Part shown: in pieces, positions 27,796-36,684 of the stretch
Layout of the letters: the number at the start of each line of letters is the position of its first letter
Numbering within the stretch: position 1 is the stretch's first letter
Assembly (NCBI GenBank): GCA_016280395.1
Contig: JAEEGQ010000075.1
Coordinates: forward strand, 24,276 to 88,275
From: Lachnospiraceae bacterium
Lineage (GTDB): Bacteria; Bacillota; Clostridia; Lachnospirales; Lachnospiraceae
Reading direction: 5' to 3'
Length of the DNA stretch: 64,000 nucleotides
Program-made: the position numbers and the translations under genes
The notes under the pieces: model-generated
What the model saw: the letters and a program-made list of their open reading frames with translations, nothing else
The model's database searches: none
What the model was told of the DNA's origin: nothing

Positions 27796-28566
27796 TCAGC
27801 CTTCCGCAAGCTTCTCCCGCGACAATACCACGATGCCTCTTCCTTCTTTGCGGACCGCGCCTTCGGCCGCAAGCGCATCAAGCGTCCTGTAAAGCGACGC
27901 CCTTCCGACGTTTAAGAATCCCGAAAGTTTCGACATATTAACGGTCACCGCGGGGTTTTCATCCGAGGTTGCGTCAAGCAGATATCCCGCAAGCCTCTTC
28001 CTTACGCTTTCCGCGGTAAAATACGCCATACGCCTATTCAAGAACCGGATCCTGTCGGTAAGGAAGCGTATGTAGCTGTCAGCAAAACAGCCGTCATCTG
28101 CGATCAGCCTCTTTACATCCTGTTCGCAAAGGACAAAGACCTTCGATGGCTTAAAAGCTTTGACCAGTGTCCGAAGCTCTGCCGTTTTCCCGCCAAAAAA
28201 CCCGGAAAACCCAACGTCAGGATTTCCGGCGGCGGACGTTCTGAGCTCTGCCGTTTTCCCACCGAAAAGCCCCGTCACGCCCGTAACGCTGCCCTTTTCA
28301 AGAAGGTTCAGGGTGACATTGTTGCTTGAAACAAGAAGCACGCCGGAAAGCACAACAAAAAGCTTTCCGCCCGTAACATCCAATATCTCGCCCTTCTTAA
28401 GCACCAGAACACTTCCGTTCCGTGCCGCCTCATCGGCAGCTGCGCCGCAGCCATTGAACAGTTTTGAGTTTTTCAGGACATCTCGGATCTTTCCGAGTGT
28501 TTTTTCGCTGACTGTGTCCACTGTTTTGCCTCGATTTTTGTCTCGTATGATACACTTTTCTGCCAT
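27796..28566 (-). CDS. Crp/Fnr-family regulator with an internal duplication
   Basis: The 256-residue protein has an N-terminal cyclic-nucleotide-binding-type beta roll (about 35-140) and a C-terminal winged helix (MSKLSGFLNVGRASLYRTLDAL, near 208-230). Within the beta roll the segment FGGKTAELRT occurs at 101-110 and again at 124-133, a 23-residue in-frame repeat placed where the ligand-facing loop of Crp normally lies. No cysteine cluster typical of Fnr is seen. It lies upstream of the ABC importer on the same strand and divergent from the hydrogenase operon, so it may control either or both. Confidence 0.85.
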   Translation of the reverse strand: MAEKCIIRDKNRGKTVDTVSEKTLGKIRDVLKNSKLFNGCGAAADEAARNGSVLVLKKGEILDVTGGKLFVVLSGVLLVSSNNVTLNLLEKGSVTGVTGLFGGKTAELRTSAAGNPDVGFSGFFGGKTAELRTLVKAFKPSKVFVLCEQDVKRLIADDGCFADSYIRFLTDRIRFLNRRMAYFTAESVRKRLAGYLLDATSDENPAVTVNMSKLSGFLNVGRASLYRTLDALAAEGAVRKEGRGIVVLSREKLAEG

Positions 28567-28611
28567 ATGATACTCCTGTTAAAATATTTTGTCAACATCT
28601 ATTTAAAAGGC

Positions 28612-28640
28612 TTGCAATCTTGAGGGAATTTTGATACAAT
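28612..28640 (+). promoter_or_regulatory. Promoter of the hydrogenase operon
   Basis: TTGCAA (28612-28617) and TACAAT (28635-28640) are 17 bases apart. The leader to the ATG at 28752 is about 105 bases. A TTGACA reading the other way (complement of 28590-28595) belongs to the regulator side, so the two promoter regions nearly abut. Confidence 0.7.
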
Positions 28641-28751
28641 CTTAACGATTATAGGATAAGATTATGCTCCGTTACTATGCGTTCAGGTAATCCCTGCCCC
28701 CAACGGAATCTCTGTCTTATCAAACAAAATCCATTCAAAGGAGGGGCTGAT

Positions 28752-29234
28752 ATGTCCCATTTAAGCGAAGCTGCCGTTGCTCAGATCAACGAGATCTGCA
28801 GCCGGTACGAAAATGAACCTACGCCGCTTATGATGATCCTTTCCGACATTCAAAAGGAATATGGCTATATTCCGCTTGAAGTTCAGGAGCTGGTTTCCGA
28901 CAAGACAGGCATTTCCGTTGCGGAGATCTACGGCGTTGTAACGTTCTACTCCTTCTTCTCCCTCAAACCGAAGGGAAAATATGTTGTAGGCTGCTGCCTC
29001 GGTACTGCTTGTTACGTAAAAGGCGCGCAGAATGTCATCGACAAGTTTTCCGAACTTCTCGGCATCAAACCCGGTGAAACATCGGACGACGGACTTTTCA
29101 CACTTGACGCTCTCCGCTGCATCGGCGCCTGCGGTATCGCACCCGCTGTTTCGATCAACGGTCAGGTTTACCCCAAGCTCAGTGTTTCCGACGTTCCCGG
29201 CATCGTTGAAAAGTACAGGAAAGGGGAGGTATAA
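28752..29234 (+). CDS. hydC: NuoE-like [2Fe-2S] subunit of an NAD-linked [FeFe] hydrogenase (HydC)
   Basis: I chose ATG 28752 (MSHLSEAAV) with AGGAGGG eight bases upstream rather than an earlier in-frame codon. The 160-residue protein is a thioredoxin-fold [2Fe-2S] protein: ligands in CCLGTACYVKGA and ALRCIGACGIAP, with the usual helical N-terminus (MMILSDIQKEYGYIPLEVQELV). In HydABC complexes it passes electrons between NADH and the iron-sulfur chain. It is followed by hydB after two bases. Confidence 0.92.
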   Translation: MSHLSEAAVAQINEICSRYENEPTPLMMILSDIQKEYGYIPLEVQELVSDKTGISVAEIYGVVTFYSFFSLKPKGKYVVGCCLGTACYVKGAQNVIDKFSELLGIKPGETSDDGLFTLDALRCIGACGIAPAVSINGQVYPKLSVSDVPGIVEKYRKGEV

Positions 29235-29236
29235 CG

Positions 29237-31123
29237 ATGGAAAAGATTACATCATTCGAACAGCTTGAAAATGCTTCTTCATCCTGCACCAAATGCCTTG
29301 AAGACAAGCTCAAAGGATTCGAAGGCAAGAGAGCCATCGTTCTTTGCGGCGGTACAGGCTGTATCTCATCACACTCCACCGAGATCATGGAGGAGTTCAA
29401 AAAACAGCTTGCAGAAAAAGGCCTTGCAGACCAGATCTCCGTTAACCAGGTCGGCTGCTTCGGCTTCTGCTCACAGGGTCCTTTCGTTAAGATCTACCCT
29501 GAAGATACTCTTTACAGACTTGTAAAGATCGAAGACGTTTCCGAGATCGTTGAAAAAGACATCATCGGAAAGACCGTTGTAGACCGTCTCCTTTATGTAG
29601 ATCCCGCAACCGGCGAAAAGGTTGCAAAGCAGGAAGACATCAATTTCTACAAGAAGCAGCGTCGTATCGCTCTTCACGCATGCGGTCAGATCAATCCCGA
29701 AGATATCCACGAAGCACTCGGCGCAGGCGCATTCCAGGGTCTTGCAAAAGCCCTTAAAATGACACGTCAGGAAGTTGCCCAGGAAGTACTTGACGCAGGT
29801 CTCCGCGGCCGCGGCGGCGCAGGCTTCCCTACAGGCCGTAAGTGGATGTTCGCCATCAACGGCGACGGTGACAAGTACGTTGTATGTAACGGTGATGAGG
29901 GTGACCCCGGTGCATTCATGGACCGTTCCATCCTCGAAGGTAACCCCCTTGCGGTTATCGAAGGCATGATGATCGCAGGCTACTGCATCGGTGCCCAGAA
30001 CGGTTATTTCTACGTTCGTGCCGAGTACCCGATCGCTGTTAACCGTCTTAAGATCGCCATCAAGCAGGCTGAAGAGCTCGGACTCATCGGTGACAACATC
30101 ATGGGTACGGACTTCTGCTTCAGAGTACATATCCGTCTCGGCGCAGGCGCATTCGTTTGCGGTGAAGAGACAGCGCTCCTTAACTCGATCCAGGGCCAGC
30201 GCGGTATGCCCCGTCCCCGTCCTCCGTTCCCTGCGGTAAAGCGTCTCTGGGACAGGCCTACTGTCGTTAACAACGTAGAGACACTTGCATGCGTTCCTTA
30301 CATCCTCCGCGAAGGCGCAAAGAAATTTGCCGAATGCGGTACAGAGAAGTCCAAAGGAACAAAGGTATTCGCTCTCGGCGGTAAGGTAAACAACGTAGGT
30401 CTTGTTGAAGTTCCCATGGGTACAACTCTCCGCGAGCTCATCTACGACATCGGCGGCGGTATCCCGAACGGCAAGAAGTTCAAGGCTATCCAGACAGGCG
30501 GCCCTTCAGGCGGATGTCTTACAGAGAAAGACCTTGATGCGGAGATAGATTTCGATAACCTTGTTGCACGCGGCTCCATGATGGGTTCCGGCGGTGCCAT
30601 CGTTATGGATGAAGACAACTGTATGGTCGACGTAGCGAAGTTCTATATGGAATTCATCTGCGACGAATCCTGCGGTAAGTGCTCACCGTGCCGTATCGGT
30701 ACAAGGCGTATGCTCGAGCTCTTAACAAAGATCACGGACGGTAAGGCTACCATGAAGGATCTTAACGAACTCGAAGAAATCAGCGCCACCATCAAAGCCG
30801 GTTCACTCTGCGCACTCGGCCAGACAGCCGCTAACCCTGTTCTTTCAACACTCACTCACTTCAGAGATGAATATATTGCGCATATCGTTGATAAGAAGTG
30901 TCCTTCAAAGGTATGTAAGAACCTCATGCAGTACAAGATCAACAAAGACACATGTATCGGCTGCGGTCTCTGTGCAAAACAGTGTCCTGTCAGCGCGATC
31001 AGCAGAACTGATTACACACCCGAAGGTCACAAGCTTGCTTCAATGCAGATCGATCCCGAGAAGTGCGTAAAGTGCGGTCTCTGTATGGCATCCTGTAAGT
31101 TCAAAGCAATCAGCAAAGAATAA
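29237..31123 (+). CDS. hydB: NuoF-like flavoprotein subunit of an electron-bifurcating [FeFe] hydrogenase (HydB)
   Basis: The 628-residue protein has an N-terminal [2Fe-2S] thioredoxin-like domain (CGGTGCISSHS, GCFGFCSQGP), the NADH/FMN-binding core (RGRGGAGFPTGRKW; NGDEGDPGAFMDRSILEG), the SLBB part, the [4Fe-4S] motif ESCGKCSPCRIGT and a C-terminal two-cluster ferredoxin domain (CIGCGLCAKQCP, CVKCGLCMASCKF). This domain order is that of HydB in Thermotoga-type bifurcating hydrogenases. It oxidises or reduces NAD in concert with ferredoxin. Confidence 0.94.
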   Translation: MEKITSFEQLENASSSCTKCLEDKLKGFEGKRAIVLCGGTGCISSHSTEIMEEFKKQLAEKGLADQISVNQVGCFGFCSQGPFVKIYPEDTLYRLVKIEDVSEIVEKDIIGKTVVDRLLYVDPATGEKVAKQEDINFYKKQRRIALHACGQINPEDIHEALGAGAFQGLAKALKMTRQEVAQEVLDAGLRGRGGAGFPTGRKWMFAINGDGDKYVVCNGDEGDPGAFMDRSILEGNPLAVIEGMMIAGYCIGAQNGYFYVRAEYPIAVNRLKIAIKQAEELGLIGDNIMGTDFCFRVHIRLGAGAFVCGEETALLNSIQGQRGMPRPRPPFPAVKRLWDRPTVVNNVETLACVPYILREGAKKFAECGTEKSKGTKVFALGGKVNNVGLVEVPMGTTLRELIYDIGGGIPNGKKFKAIQTGGPSGGCLTEKDLDAEIDFDNLVARGSMMGSGGAIVMDEDNCMVDVAKFYMEFICDESCGKCSPCRIGTRRMLELLTKITDGKATMKDLNELEEISATIKAGSLCALGQTAANPVLSTLTHFRDEYIAHIVDKKCPSKVCKNLMQYKINKDTCIGCGLCAKQCPVSAISRTDYTPEGHKLASMQIDPEKCVKCGLCMASCKFKAISKE

Positions 31124-31137
31124 GGGGGAATCCGAAA

Positions 31138-32901
31138 ATGGCTAAAGTAAATATCAAAATTGAAGGCATTCCCTATCAGGTAGAGGAAGGCTTGACAATA
31201 CTCGAAGCCGCAAAGCTCTGCGGTTACAATATTCCTTCTCTGTGCGCATACAACCACGGAGAATGCTCACGCGGCTCGTGCCGTGTCTGCCTCGTTGAAG
31301 TAAAGGGTGCAAGAGGCCTTGTTGCTTCCTGCGTTTACCCTGTAAACGAAGGCATGGAGATCACGATCTCCTCTCCCGCAGCAGTGGCAGCACGCCGCGC
31401 TTCGGTAGAGCTCCTGCTCTCCAACCACTCAAAGGACTGCCAGCAGTGCGATAAGAACGAATACTGCGAGCTTCTCTACGCAGCAAAGGTTACCGGCGCA
31501 CGCGACGGCATGTTCGAAGGCGTAAAGACACCTGCAACCATCGACCAGATCACACCTTCCATCGTTCGCGACACTTCAAAGTGCATACTTTGCGGCCGTT
31601 GCATCGAGCGCTGCAAGAGCGCACACGGAAAGTCGGTTCTCGGCTTCGAGAAGCGCGGTTTCAACACCATCGTAGGTCCTGCAGAAAACAGATCCTTCGC
31701 AGATTCACCCTGTATCCTCTGCGGTCAGTGTACAACAGTCTGCCCTACCGGCGCTCTTATGGAGAAATCCGAGATCGATGCGGTTGACGCAGCCTTCAAG
31801 GCCGGCAAGTACGTTGTTGTTCAGACAGCTCCCGCTGTACGCGCAGCACTCGGTGAAGAGTTCGGCATGAAGATCGGTACACCCGTTACCGGCAAGATGG
31901 TCGCAGCCCTCAAGAGACTTGGTTTCAAGAAAGTTTATGATACAAACTACGCAGCAGACCTTACCATCATGGAAGAGGCTACAGAACTCCTTGGCAGGAT
32001 CAAGAACAACGGTGTTCTCCCGATGATCACCTCCTGCTCACCCGGATGGATCAACTATGCTGAGATGAACTACGGAGATCTTCTTCCCCACCTTTCATCC
32101 TGCAAGTCTCCTCACGAGATGTTCGGCGCTATCTTAAAGTCCTACTACTGCGAGAAGAACGGCATCGATCCCAAGGATATGTTCGTTGTTTCCATCATGC
32201 CCTGTACCGCAAAGAAGTTCGAAAAAGACCGCGAGCAGCTTCAGCATGACGGCATCAAGGATGTTGACGCGGTTCTCACAACAAGAGAGCTCGGAAAACT
32301 CATCAAGCGTTCCGGTATCAACTGGAATATGCTTCCCGATGAGGAATTTGACAATGATATCGTTGGCGATTACTCAGGTGCGGGCGTAATATTTGGTGTT
32401 ACCGGCGGTGTTATGGAGGCAGCACTTCGTACCGCTTACCATGCACTTACCGGCAAGGAGCACGAGCTTATCAAATTCGAGCAGGTTCGCGGCTTCGACG
32501 GCATCAAAGAGGCTTCGCTTGACATCAACGGAACAACAGTCAATGTTGCTGTTGCACACGGCATGAAGAACGCAAAGGTTCTCCTTGACGATATCCGCGC
32601 AGGCAAGAGCAAATACCACTTCATCGAGATCATGGGATGCCCCGGCGGCTGCATCAACGGCGGCGGACAGCCTTATGTTAAACCTCAGTTCCTTCCGAAC
32701 GAGGATCCCGATATCCTTGACACCTACAAGGCTAAGAGAGCGGCAGCTCTTTACTCCGAGGATGAGAGACAGGCAGTTCGCCAGTCCCACAACAATCCTC
32801 AGATGAAGAAGCTTTATGATGAATTCCTTGGTGAGCCCAACTCACACAAGGCACATGAGCTGCTTCATACAAGCTACAAGGCAAGGGAAGCATTCAAATA
32901 A
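31138..32901 (+). CDS. hydA: [FeFe] hydrogenase catalytic subunit (HydA)
   Basis: The 587-residue protein carries an N-terminal plant-type [2Fe-2S] domain (CAYNHGECSRGSCRVC), a His-Cys [4Fe-4S] site (HSKDCQQCDKNEYCEL), two [4Fe-4S] clusters (CILCGRCIERC, CILCGQCTTVCP) and the H-cluster domain with all three signatures: TSCSPGW (near 298), MPCTAKKFE (near 354) and MGCPGGCINGGGQP (near 498). It reduces protons to hydrogen. With hydC and hydB it forms the trimeric complex that uses NADH plus reduced ferredoxin. Maturases HydEFG are not in the window. Confidence 0.97.
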   Translation: MAKVNIKIEGIPYQVEEGLTILEAAKLCGYNIPSLCAYNHGECSRGSCRVCLVEVKGARGLVASCVYPVNEGMEITISSPAAVAARRASVELLLSNHSKDCQQCDKNEYCELLYAAKVTGARDGMFEGVKTPATIDQITPSIVRDTSKCILCGRCIERCKSAHGKSVLGFEKRGFNTIVGPAENRSFADSPCILCGQCTTVCPTGALMEKSEIDAVDAAFKAGKYVVVQTAPAVRAALGEEFGMKIGTPVTGKMVAALKRLGFKKVYDTNYAADLTIMEEATELLGRIKNNGVLPMITSCSPGWINYAEMNYGDLLPHLSSCKSPHEMFGAILKSYYCEKNGIDPKDMFVVSIMPCTAKKFEKDREQLQHDGIKDVDAVLTTRELGKLIKRSGINWNMLPDEEFDNDIVGDYSGAGVIFGVTGGVMEAALRTAYHALTGKEHELIKFEQVRGFDGIKEASLDINGTTVNVAVAHGMKNAKVLLDDIRAGKSKYHFIEIMGCPGGCINGGGQPYVKPQFLPNEDPDILDTYKAKRAAALYSEDERQAVRQSHNNPQMKKLYDEFLGEPNSHKAHELLHTSYKAREAFK

Positions 32902-33083
32902 AATCCAAAGGATTTTATTTGAATTCAACTCTTCGCTGTAGCGAAGAGTTGCAACCGAAGGAAAAAAGACCAAGCACAAAATGCTTGGTCTTTTCTTCGC
33001 TGTAGCGAAGAGTTGCGTCCGAAGGTAAAAACACCCAAGCATTTGCTTGGGTGTTTTGTTTTCCGGCTTTTCGCTATAGCGAA
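32896..33083 (+). terminator. Row of five or six hairpins after hydA, two of them strong terminators
   Basis: Stems: 32896-32906/32910-32920 (includes the stop codon); 32926-32937/32940-32951; 32964-32976/32982-32994 (13 bases, ends in TTTT); 32994-33001/33004-33011; 33028-33040/33045-33057 (13 bases, followed by GTTTT); 33070-33083. The third and fifth are standard intrinsic terminators. The sequence TCTTCGCTGTAGCGAAGAGT plus TGC..CCGAAGG occurs twice, before each of them. The remaining bases to 33330 are AT-rich and hold the promoter of the next gene. Confidence 0.85.
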
Positions 33084-33130
33084 GATGTTCGTTTTGACTC
33101 TGTATATAATTTATTTTCATATTTAAGCCA

Positions 33131-33159
33131 TTGACAACCCCATTACAATATAATAATAT
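33131..33159 (+). promoter_or_regulatory. Possible promoter for the small lipoprotein gene
   Basis: TTGACA (33131-33136) and TAATAT (33154-33159) are 17 bases apart in an AT-rich stretch, about 170 bases before the gene at 33331. Confidence 0.45.
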
Positions 33160-33330
33160 ATTTTTAGTATAGTGGTTCTCAATTCTCAGATGAAATTTGA
33201 ATTCATAGATTTTCAGGCAGTTGCTGCTGGTTTTTACACAATTAAAATCCGACAATGCTCTGCAAAAAAGCAACGCTTCCAGACTTTTGCTCATATACAT
33301 ACTTTATAGAATAATCATTGGAGGCCTATC

Positions 33331-33786
33331 ATGAGACACTATTTATTTGTTGTTATATTCTTTACACTCATTACTCTTTTAACCGGCTGTTCCAATATCA
33401 AATACCGCTTTGAAACATACGAAAATGTCAACTACCTTAACTCCCTTTATCCCGGCAAAGCATGGGTTTTACATACAAAAACGGAGGCAGACACTTTTTC
33501 TGACGATAACAATATAGCAGAAATATCCGGGGATCTGTTGCAGAAGCTTTCTTCCTATGACAACGATTTTTTCACAGATAATATGCTTATAGTCGTATAT
33601 CACGCAGAACCCACGAGTTCCTCCAAACTGTCCGTAAAAGGAGTCGAATTCCGGGGAAATACGGCAAACGTTTCAATTAAGAGCAAATCTCCGAAATTCG
33701 TTGACTGGATGATAAAGTGTTATGCCTTTCTGTTTGAGGTACCTCAGGATAACAGTATTACCGATGCCGCATATGAAGTCAAATAA
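33331..33786 (+). CDS. Small hypothetical lipoprotein
   Basis: The 151-residue product has a signal peptide with lipobox TLLTGC (Cys near 20) and a mature domain of about 130 residues with no motif I recognise (WVLHTKTEADTF, LIVVYHAEPTSS, a lone Cys near the end). TTGGAGG precedes the ATG by seven bases. It is richer in A and T than its neighbours, which may mean recent acquisition. It stands alone between the hydrogenase terminators and a serpin gene on the other strand. Confidence 0.75.
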   Translation: MRHYLFVVIFFTLITLLTGCSNIKYRFETYENVNYLNSLYPGKAWVLHTKTEADTFSDDNNIAEISGDLLQKLSSYDNDFFTDNMLIVVYHAEPTSSSKLSVKGVEFRGNTANVSIKSKSPKFVDWMIKCYAFLFEVPQDNSITDAAYEVK

Positions 33787-33790
33787 ATAA

Positions 33791-33826
33791 AGGCTCAACC
33801 GCATTTGGTTGAGCCCTTGTTTCTTT
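33791..33826. terminator. Bidirectional terminator
   Basis: GGCTCAACC (33792-33800) pairs with GGTTGAGCC (33807-33815), flanked by A-rich and T-rich sequence, between two convergent genes. Confidence 0.8.
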
Positions 33827-33829
33827 CGT

Positions 33830-35101
33830 TCATTTCCCCGGATTTTCGAGTACTCCCATGAAAACCGGGACATTTGTTGCCGTATCTATTATCATGTATA
33901 CAAAAGGCCTGTCGAGTTCAAGTGTCATCGGCATGCTCTTTGTCCTGCCCGTAACACGCGTTGCGGCTGCCGCCTTTGTTCCTTTTTCGTCAACGGAGAT
34001 AAATGTTTTCTGGTGTACTTCAGCGATATAAATATCACCGGCAGAATGCGTTCCGATCCCGGTAAGGTCGGCTCCCGAAGGATCAAAGGCCTGCCGGATG
34101 CCCAAGGATTTGAGCACCTCTATCAAATGCAGGTCATCCTCCGTTTCGAACTTCGGAAGAGAAACATTGACCTCGATACTCTTCTTTCCCGAAAGGATCT
34201 GCGTCAGCTTTGCACCGTCAAGCGTCTTTAAGAACTCTTCCATCGTCACTTCGCCGTTCGGAAGCAAAGCCGCAAAAGCGTACTTTCCGCCCTTGTACGG
34301 CTTTATAAAGCCTGTCATCATATCGTTTGAAAGATATGAATTCTCTTTCGATGTCATAAACACTGCGTTTATCTTTGTTCCGTCTGAAGCGGTAAAAGTG
34401 CCGTCACTTACATTTTCCTTTGAGTATTTGTTTTCCCATTCGCCAGCAAACGCCAGGGCGTTTATCAGATGTATCACATCCAGCGGGTGAATGTCCGAAT
34501 ATTCCATAAGCTTCGGGATCATCCCGGAGGTCTTCGTATTTACCCAATTGTTTATGTCATCAACCGCAGCGGTATCGCTTAGCGGCGCTTTATATATGTC
34601 CGCGCCGTAATAATCCGCGTTTTTCTGCAGAAAATCGCCGTTCACATTGAAAGCCGGGCTGTCGGTAAACCAGATTGAATTTGCAAGCGCCAGGGTATTG
34701 TCGTTTTTCAGGCTTTCCATCATTGCGCCGATATACCCTGCAAGCTCCTCGGCGCCCATTCCGAGCGTTTTTTCCATCTCGGCGAGTGTTTCACCCTTCG
34801 CGCCCTCCATGGTCATTCCGAGGGCTGCAGTGAGCGAGAGAGGCGAAACGAGAGTATTCCCGCCGTCGTAGCATTCTTTTAGAAGCTTTACAGCAAAATT
34901 CGCAGCTTTACCCGCTTCCGTCGCATTTACCGCCTTTGTCTCATGATTCTTCGCAACCACGCCCGCCATAAGATCCACGGCTACTTTTCCCGTAAATACC
35001 GCGGGAGTTTTTGAACCGCAGGCCACAAGCGAAAAGGCAAGGCAAAAGCTCAAAAGCAGCGCAGTTATCCTCTTTTGGAATCTTTTTGTTCTGTCATACA
35101 T
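33830..35101 (-). CDS. Serpin lipoprotein 1 (predicted P1 Lys)
   Basis: The 423-residue product has a signal peptide and lipobox SLVAC, then a full serpin domain: NTLVSPLSLTAALGMTMEGA, ALANSIWFTD, INNWVNTKTSGMIPKLM and LINALAFAGEW. The reactive-loop hinge DEKGTKAAAAT is intact and consists of small residues, as in inhibitory serpins. Counting from the hinge Gly gives the same loop length as alpha-1-antitrypsin, with P1-P1' Lys-Ser (RTKSMP). A trypsin-like target is therefore plausible. The strand-5 end DRPFVYMI and the C-terminus VPVFMGVLENP are present. It would sit on the outer membrane face. Confidence 0.93.
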   Translation of the reverse strand: MYDRTKRFQKRITALLLSFCLAFSLVACGSKTPAVFTGKVAVDLMAGVVAKNHETKAVNATEAGKAANFAVKLLKECYDGGNTLVSPLSLTAALGMTMEGAKGETLAEMEKTLGMGAEELAGYIGAMMESLKNDNTLALANSIWFTDSPAFNVNGDFLQKNADYYGADIYKAPLSDTAAVDDINNWVNTKTSGMIPKLMEYSDIHPLDVIHLINALAFAGEWENKYSKENVSDGTFTASDGTKINAVFMTSKENSYLSNDMMTGFIKPYKGGKYAFAALLPNGEVTMEEFLKTLDGAKLTQILSGKKSIEVNVSLPKFETEDDLHLIEVLKSLGIRQAFDPSGADLTGIGTHSAGDIYIAEVHQKTFISVDEKGTKAAAATRVTGRTKSMPMTLELDRPFVYMIIDTATNVPVFMGVLENPGK

Positions 35102-35245
35102 AACGATAACCTCTCATTACGGCATTTGTTTTCCTCCCTATTGACATTCGTCAGACAAAGCGCTAAAATCAATACTGCCCAAACGCATTAACGATTCGGA
35201 GGTAACGCGGCACACCTGCCCTTATTGTCTGCCGCAGAACATAAA

Positions 35246-35713
35246 ATGAAGAAAAAGATCAGGATCGGCACGATCATCATAACATCCGTTGTACTGTTGT
35301 CGCTTCTCGCGTTGTTTTTCCCGAGACGCGTCGGAAACATCATCTCTTCAAAAGGCACACCCGGGAATTTCACCATTGATGATGCTCCGTACCCCGGTAT
35401 CGGCGACCAGACAGTCATTACCATGCAGCTTACAAAAGAACAGTCGGAGCAGCTCCTGGACATCCTCAGCAGATGCTATGTCCGTCCCACTCTCCGCTCG
35501 GATTCTTTCCCGCTAAGCGGCTTCTTTCCCGTGAAAACCGAGGGCGAATATCTCGGTTACACGCTTTATCCCTCGAATCTCAACGTCCCCTTCGTATATA
35601 TCGCAACACGCAACAATATCACAATAAACGGCACTCATTACGTGATCTACAACCCTTCGGTCATAGATGAGATCATTCAGATGATCGACGACATCAACTG
35701 GGGTTCCTGCTGA
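35246..35713 (+). CDS. Hypothetical membrane-anchored or secreted protein
   Basis: The product from ATG 35246 is 155 residues: a lysine-rich start, one hydrophobic segment (about 6-24), then an extracytoplasmic domain of mixed beta character (VITMQLTKEQSEQLLDILS; YLGYTLYPSNLNVPFVYIAT). I do not recognise the family. The start is uncertain: a GGAGG lies near 35200, too far upstream for either ATG 35246 or TTG 35225. It is followed by a clear terminator. Confidence 0.6.
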   Translation: MKKKIRIGTIIITSVVLLSLLALFFPRRVGNIISSKGTPGNFTIDDAPYPGIGDQTVITMQLTKEQSEQLLDILSRCYVRPTLRSDSFPLSGFFPVKTEGEYLGYTLYPSNLNVPFVYIATRNNITINGTHYVIYNPSVIDEIIQMIDDINWGSC

Positions 35714-35762
35714 ACCGGGCTTCCGGTCCAAACAGGATTTCAGTTACATATCGCATATACTG

Positions 35763-35789
35763 CGGCTGCTGCAAAGCAGCCGTTTTTTT
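35763..35789 (+). terminator. Intrinsic terminator
   Basis: CGGCTGCT (35763-35770), loop GCAA, AGCAGCCG (35775-35782) and seven T. It overlaps the 3' end of the convergent gene at 35788. Confidence 0.9.
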
Positions 35790-36654
35790 ACGGCGTATAC
35801 CAGATGACGGGCCTTATGCCGACAGTATCCATATCCACGCCTACGCCCTCTTTATAAATGCTTCCGTCCTGCAGAACATACATTGCGCGTTTCTGGTTGG
35901 CTCCGGGAGAACGGAGCCACCACCAGCCGTTCTTTGAAGAGATGGACGCAGGCTGCGCCTTTGCGTACTCTGTAAGATGCCCTTTTCTCCATGCCTTGTC
36001 CGTAAGAAGCTTTTCTGCTTCTTCAAGGCTTAAGATGAACACCTTGTCCTCGGTATCCTTGCCGCCGCTTGTTCCGGCATTTGTGTTGTCGGCCGTCACA
36101 ATAACCGTCGTAGCGATACGGTCAAGCTCCGCTTCGGAAAAAACGGCCTCCGCAAAATAGTTGTTGAGCCATGTACGCAGAGCGCTCCCCTCCCATGTGA
36201 GGTTTCCGTACTTTCCGTATTTTCCGATATCAAGCTCCATCAGGCTTATGAGCATGAGGCTCGAGCCTTTTTTGTCGATAACGATCCATTCTATCGGCTC
36301 TTTGCCGTTTGCGGTGTTGTTATCCTGCTCGTAGGCTCCGAGAACAACCGTATCTCCAACCTTTGCGTCTTTAAGAGCAGCTGCGCCGCCCTGCCCGCCG
36401 GGCTCATTTGTGGGCGCGTTTGTCGGCTCGTTGTCGACGGGCTTTGAAGTGGGTGTAGGATCGTTCTGTCCGAAAGGATCCTTCTGTCCGAAGGGATCCT
36501 TGTTGTTGTTGCCGTCATCGGGTGTGGGTGTCGGCGAATCCGCGGAAGTAGGTTTCTTCTTTGAGCTTCCGCTGTCGCGCGGTTCGGTATCGCCGCAGGA
36601 AACGGCAAAGATCAGAACTAACAGACATAAAGCTGTGATAATTATTTTTTTCAT
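35788..36654 (-). CDS. DUF6273-like lipoprotein
   Basis: The 288-residue product has a lipobox (FAVSC), a Ser/Pro/Thr/Asn stalk containing the repeated DPFGQ block, and a C-terminal domain of about 180 residues with GDTVVLGAYEQD, IEWIVIDKKGSSLMLIS, LRTWLNNYF, DKVFILSLEEAEKLL, WWLRSPG and VGIRPVIWY. These are the hallmarks of the DUF6273 domain found in many clostridial surface proteins; a sulfatase-modifying or C-lectin-like fold is possible but function is unknown. It is surrounded by convergent and divergent single genes. Confidence 0.8.
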   Translation of the reverse strand: MKKIIITALCLLVLIFAVSCGDTEPRDSGSSKKKPTSADSPTPTPDDGNNNKDPFGQKDPFGQNDPTPTSKPVDNEPTNAPTNEPGGQGGAAALKDAKVGDTVVLGAYEQDNNTANGKEPIEWIVIDKKGSSLMLISLMELDIGKYGKYGNLTWEGSALRTWLNNYFAEAVFSEAELDRIATTVIVTADNTNAGTSGGKDTEDKVFILSLEEAEKLLTDKAWRKGHLTEYAKAQPASISSKNGWWWLRSPGANQKRAMYVLQDGSIYKEGVGVDMDTVGIRPVIWYTP

Positions 36655-36684
36655 AAACTCCTCCGTGTGCTTTTAAGCAGGCAT

